Shown here: in pieces, positions 58,892 through 64,000 of the stretch
Layout: every line of letters starts with the position of its first letter
Position numbering within the stretch: position 1 is the stretch's first letter
Source of the DNA: Castor canadensis
Taxonomy: Eukaryota > Chordata > Mammalia > Rodentia > Castoridae
Assembly: GCF_047511655.1 (NCBI RefSeq)
Contig: NC_133389.1
Span: forward strand, 37,245,295 to 37,309,294
Direction: 5' to 3'
DNA: 64,000 bases
Program-made: the position numbers and the translations under genes
Notes under the pieces: model-generated
Seen by the model: the letters and a program-made list of their open reading frames with translations, nothing else
The model's database searches: none
What the model was told of the DNA's origin: nothing

Positions 58892-60220
58892 GTGGTAGGG
58901 TATGTCCATCAATTAGCTGATAGAACTAATTACTACAGACACAGCACAGACAAATTGAAGTGAACCAAAGGCCCATGGTCAGATTAGTCAAAACAAAGCC
59001 ACAAATGAATCTAAGCAGAAGATTTAAATTATTAGATTTAATATATCCAACATTTCTGGGTATGTCAAACAAGGCAAGTAGGCCATGATGCTCTAATTCC
59101 GCTGAAGCTTGAGTTGTCAACAGTTCTCTGGGATGAAAAAGACTAACTTTTGCAAGGATTCCTGCATCTCTACAATTGGAGGAAGAAAGTTAAAGCCATG
59201 CCAGAGGCTGGCATGAATATTATGTACATAGGGGTGAAGATTTTGTGTGCAGAAGATGACTGGAGATTTAAACAGAAAGAAAGATTCCTTTTGGTCTAGG
59301 CCTTTTAGTGGGACACACTACTGGAATTTTATGATACCCAGAGAGGTTGGATATACTAAATATAATATAACATATTCTGTATCATAATTTGTTAAAATAT
59401 AATATAGTGCATATATAGAGAGAAAGAGAGAGAACTTAGTGCTTTGGCTGGCTTAGAAGTTGCATATAAATATAACATGTATAAATTACATATTATATAT
59501 ATATATACACACACAAACATTTTACCTTTACCAAGGGACTCTACCTATGGTTATCAGGCCATCTGCTACATGTTTTGGAATTGATTTCCTTTGCTCAAGC
59601 CTAGTTGGTATTTCTTTAAATACACAAGAGATCTACAGCTTGATCTTCTGATCCTTATCAGTCATGTTAGCAAATCCTATGATTTTCCCATCACACCGTC
59701 CCCTGTGGCAGAAGAACCAGCAGGGGTGAAATGGCAATGAAGCCAATTGTCACCTTCAGGTCCCCAAGTTGGTGTGCGTATCACAAGGCCAGGTATGCCT
59801 CTTAAGTAGAAGATTCAAGTGATAGCAACCATACAGCTGCCCCAAGCTGAATCACAGAAACATTGCAACTCTAAGGATGAAACTGTGAGTTTTTCTAAAT
59901 TATTTCCTGTCTAAAATATTTATGTACTAGACACTGTATTTGGATCTATAGACTCTCATGTTTATATTTCCAGTTTTAACCTTGTTTTATAAGATTTATA
60001 GATTCTTTCAATAATGGCATACAACACCCAAACTTTGGATTAGATAAAAGGCAAAATCCTTTCTTACTTGAAGGGGGTTGTACTTAGGTACAGTAAAACA
60101 GCTGGAATTATAAGGAAGCTTACTTGTGGGTTAGTTAGGATTCACTGACTTCCTGTGGTTACTAAGAATAATTCTGTGGGCTTAGAAAAGAAATGGCTAC
60201 CCTTGGTGTTAGATGTCTAA

Positions 60221-60943
<723 letters not shown>

Positions 60944-60946
60944 TGA

Positions 60947-62456
60947 ACATCTGACCTGAACTCTTTTTTCTTCCTGGAACAGGTTCAGATCAATAGGTTT
61001 AAAGAAAGAGGTCTTACTTGCTTTGGCTAAGAGCAGCCTCTTTTCAAGATGTTTTGCCTTTCTACCTAAAAGACCAGGGGAGAATGTGGGCCCTTACTGA
61101 CCTGTCCTTCTTCAGGGACGTGAGCATTCCGTATAGATTAGGGCTCTTCTCATCTCATTTTAAGTTCTACAATGTTAGGATCAAAGTTGATTGTCACCAT
61201 AGTTCAAATATAAATAATTCATTAGCATATATAATCTGCTTCTCACCAAGAATTAGTACGAAGGGTCAAAGACACGCTGATTGAACACTTGAGATTACCA
61301 GGATCTGGCTTGCTGGCCTTTGAATGACAGATCCTCTGCCTAGGAATTTCATTGAGTTATTTACTTCCTTGCCTTTGGGGATCAACCTGCAATTTCATAA
61401 TAGCATCTGCAGGAGGAAATTTCTTTTGCTTGCTCAAGGAAGCTGAATGCTTCTCTACTGTCCCATTGCTGTGTCTCTTAGAGTAACTACAAAACTTTTG
61501 AGAGCAGTGGAGTTGGCCTTAGACCTATGGCCACTCATCTTTACCTAAAGAAAACATTCATTCCCTGTTCATTTTGTTTTAGGGACCAGATCTAACATGA
61601 CAGCGTCTTTCACTAAATTGACTTCTACTGTTAGATCACACTCACTTCTTAACTATATCTACTTGGACTTTCTAATCAAGCCAATCTGCTTACTGAACAC
61701 AACATATCTATTCCTACTTCTGTACATTTGCACATGCTCTGCTCTCTACTGACATAAGTCCAACAGTTCTTCCTTTAGGAAACCTTCAGTGACTGACTTA
61801 GGGACTTCTAAGCAATTATTGAGACAGTATCCCTTAGCATTCCCCTGTTGGCTATTCATATGTACATTTGTTTGTATGTACTATGTAAATATGTTTTGTA
61901 GCTGTTTTATGTGTGGAAACTGTGTCCTCATTTAGTTGTAAGCTCTAGGAGAGCACGATCCATGTCATCCCTCTATTTTTGTAAACCACTCCCTCCACCG
62001 TTCCTTCACAGTGCCCAGGGCTACTCATTATGTGATCATTAGATGTGACGTACTTTAAAACTTAAAATTTATCATAGACTTTAGAGAAGACAAAAGGCTT
62101 TAGAGTCATCTCTTCATAATTCTCAGTCTCTTTGTCTGCTTACACTGAGTTTAATATTGCTTATCTCCTCTCCTGCCTTTCTTGGGATCATTGCCTCCAT
62201 TCTATGCAGCATACAGTAAGGCTGCCTCCTACGAAGCAGTTAAATAAGTGCATACTTCTCCAGCCCTTCTTTTCAGAGTATATAACACTATCTTGGCCAA
62301 ATTTACCTCTGCTTCACTCATCATACAGCCTTTGGGGTCAGTTACTATCTTTTTCTCCTTGATGTGTCATTTTCTTCCACAGCACTGAGGTCTCATTAAT
62401 TTTTCTAACTTTTGTTGTTAACGAATTGTTTCATTATTAAATATATGCATGTATGC
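60947..62456 (+). other. RAB2B-derived 3' UTR
   Basis: About 1.5 kb between the stop and the poly-A, with no L1 or rodent SINE, so it derives from the parental 3' UTR. The 61760-62045 part resembles the 3' end of an L2 LINE ('agttgtaagctctaggagag', 'cacagtgcccagggctactc'). Frames at 61018-61284 and 62132-62362 are not genes. Confidence 0.75.
62436..62441 (+). terminator. ATTAAA polyadenylation signal of retrocopy
   Basis: ATTAAA lies 15 nt before the eleven-A tail at 62457, as expected for the cleavage signal of the source mRNA. Confidence 0.85.
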
Positions 62457-62467
62457 AAAAAAAAAAA

Positions 62468-62482
62468 TAAAGCCCAAGAGTG
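62468..62482 (+). repeat. Target-site duplication, 3' copy
   Basis: TAAAGCCCAAGAGTG directly after the poly-A tail, identical to 60250-60264. Confidence 0.95.
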
Positions 62483-63484
62483 TTATGCCTAATAAAGAAT
62501 GTAGTTGGGGTGGGCATTTAACAAGTTTCCTGCAATAGGGAATTGAGAAGATTTAGCTATGACTTTAAAACTTGATCAGGATAGCACCTGGGAAATATTG
62601 TATTAAATGCTTCTCTCCTAAATTCCAATCACAAATAATCATCTTCTAGGCATTTCCATTTAGCTAGGTAGCAAAATAAACACCTCAAACTCAAAATGTC
62701 CAATACTGAATGTTTTATCTCCCCTACCCACTTCTCTTCCCAAAGACTTCCCCATCTCAGTTGCCATAAAATTGTCTTTTACCCTAAGAAATATCAAGAA
62801 TTTCAACTGTTTCCATGTCTATTCCAAAAATTTCTTACCTCCATCATGGAGTGATATGATAGTAGGGTTGGTGCCTTACTGTATACTAAAGTGACATAGC
62901 TGGCAGCTTGACCTTCTCTAAAATGATGTAGACAAGTGTTGAAGCAATAGGAAGCAGGATTCAAGACAGGTGGACCAACTGTGACTTTTGATTTACAGTG
63001 AGTAACATCATAAGTTTTTATGAGGTGTCACCAGCTTGGTCTTAGTCAATGGTGTTAATCTTGGGTGACAAGTAATGAATGATAAGCAGCTGTAACTCTA
63101 AAGTTCCCCCATCACACAGTTGACAGGGCTTGAAATCTTGACCTGAGATAAAACACCAGCTGCTTGTTTACTGGCTATTTATGACCAAACCTTACAACAT
63201 ACAGCACCAAAGAAATGTAGAAAAATCCTCAATACATAGCCATTCACACTAATTAATTAATCTTATTAATTTTAGAAGTTATCTAGTTGTTACTGTGGAA
63301 GGACAAAAGAGTTAATATGAATTCTTTTGGGCTCATATTTTTTCACGGGGATTTGTTTTTTTTAGTATACATGATTGTGAACTCTACTCCACAATAGCTC
63401 TACACCAATCTCATTAATTAACATTAAATGCCTGGATAATAAACTTACACATTATGGTAATAAGATTTTTGGAGCTGTTCTCCT
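62483..63484. other. Unassigned sequence
   Basis: No gene or family recognised. Confidence 0.5.
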
Positions 63485-63670
63485 TTCTAGAATTATAAAA
63501 CTGAAGGACTAAAAAGGACCTTTGAGTTAATCTAAAACTGCATTTAAACATGAGACAAACTGGAACTCAATAAGGAATTGTCACAAGAATCACACTGCTA
63601 TTAAATGAAAGACAAGGAATTTTAACCCATGTCTCCCAACTATGAATGAAGGATCTTTCCATGGATCACA
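63485..63670 (-). mobile_element. MIR SINE, antisense
   Basis: The plus strand 'catgagacaaactggaactc', 'gaattgtcacaagaatcaca' and 'ttttaacccatgtctcccaa' is the complement of the MIR core. Confidence 0.5.
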
Positions 63671-64000
63671 CCATCCTTCATTTCTCTTTATTCAACCATT
63701 TAAATATAATTGTTTCTGGGTGCAATCTTTGACTTTACTTACAAGTCTATGGGTGACTTTGTGGTGAAAACAGGGGTGCAAGAGGAAGCAGTTGGATTCA
63801 GAAAATATATCCTGAGGAAGAGGTAAGAGAATGACTAAGTGACACCAATCAGCATTTCTTCTTTCTGGTATTCTGTACTGAACAACAATTCTCCAGCCTA
63901 AATTGCTGCAAAACTACAGGGAATCAATTCCCTAGAAGCCAAAGGTAATCTCAGCAGCAAGAACTCACAGACCTAGGTCCCAGAGCCCCACTCTGGCACC
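63671..64000. other. Unassigned sequence
   Basis: No recognisable feature up to the window edge. Confidence 0.5.

Noticed and set aside
59217..59240. Short palindrome CATGCCAG/CTGGCATG near 59200
   Set aside because: Eight-base stems are frequent by chance in a window of this size.

Overview
The window looks like nuclear DNA of a placental mammal, most likely a rodent. It is AT-rich by inspection and dominated by interspersed repeats: L1 LINEs of several ages, tRNA-derived ID-like SINEs often joined to a B1-like part, MaLR and ERVL long terminal repeats, MIR and L2 relics, and a Tigger-like DNA transposon. The SINE tail (tRNA B-box followed by a CCAGTACCRCC-like end and poly-A) and the young L1 3' end (a G-rich block, then ATGCACATATGAATAAA) suggest a castorimorph (beaver-like) rodent. 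This is from memory of repeat style, not a database match. I see no intron-containing host gene, RNA gene or CRISPR array.

Only two stretches derive from cellular protein genes, and both are processed retrocopies. A decayed RPS3 copy lies on the minus strand (about 8909-9725). A much younger RAB2B copy lies on the plus strand (60265-62467), with a 15-bp target-site duplication, ATTAAA signal and poly-A tail. It keeps RAB2B residues 16-216 without a frameshift or stop. Its 5' end is not exon 1 but a GC-rich piece ending in a splice-acceptor-like tract at the expected exon 2 boundary, so the source RNA probably started upstream of exon 2 or kept part of intron 1. No ATG lies in frame before residue 47.

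Layout. 1-536: young L1 3' end. 560-3920: ancient antisense L1 with a Tigger-like insertion. 5150-10612: SINEs, tandem MaLR LTRs and the RPS3 pseudogene. 10613-14219: no recognised feature. 14220-15560: diverged inverted repeat split by an L1 3' end. 17030-28540: old L1, a MaLR LTR, SINEs, MIR and L1 3' ends. 28920-30720: ancient sense L1. 33298-34490: young L1 3' end and a MaLR LTR. 35632-41690: antisense ancient L1, then two sense L1 3' ends. 42712-46245: (AT)n, sense L1M pieces and SINEs. 48562-56640: ERVL-type LTR and internal remnants surrounding a nested L1 complex. 56641-60249: mostly unassigned. 60250-62482: RAB2B retrocopy. The rest is mostly unassigned, with one MIR.

The most unusual region is 50519-54857. 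An old L1 is interrupted by a second L1 (50821-53877), which itself carries a SINE in its 5' UTR. The inner L1 lost the middle of the element, so its ORF1 coiled coil now reads in frame into the ORF2 C-terminal region. The complement of its 5' UTR holds two long overlapping open frames.
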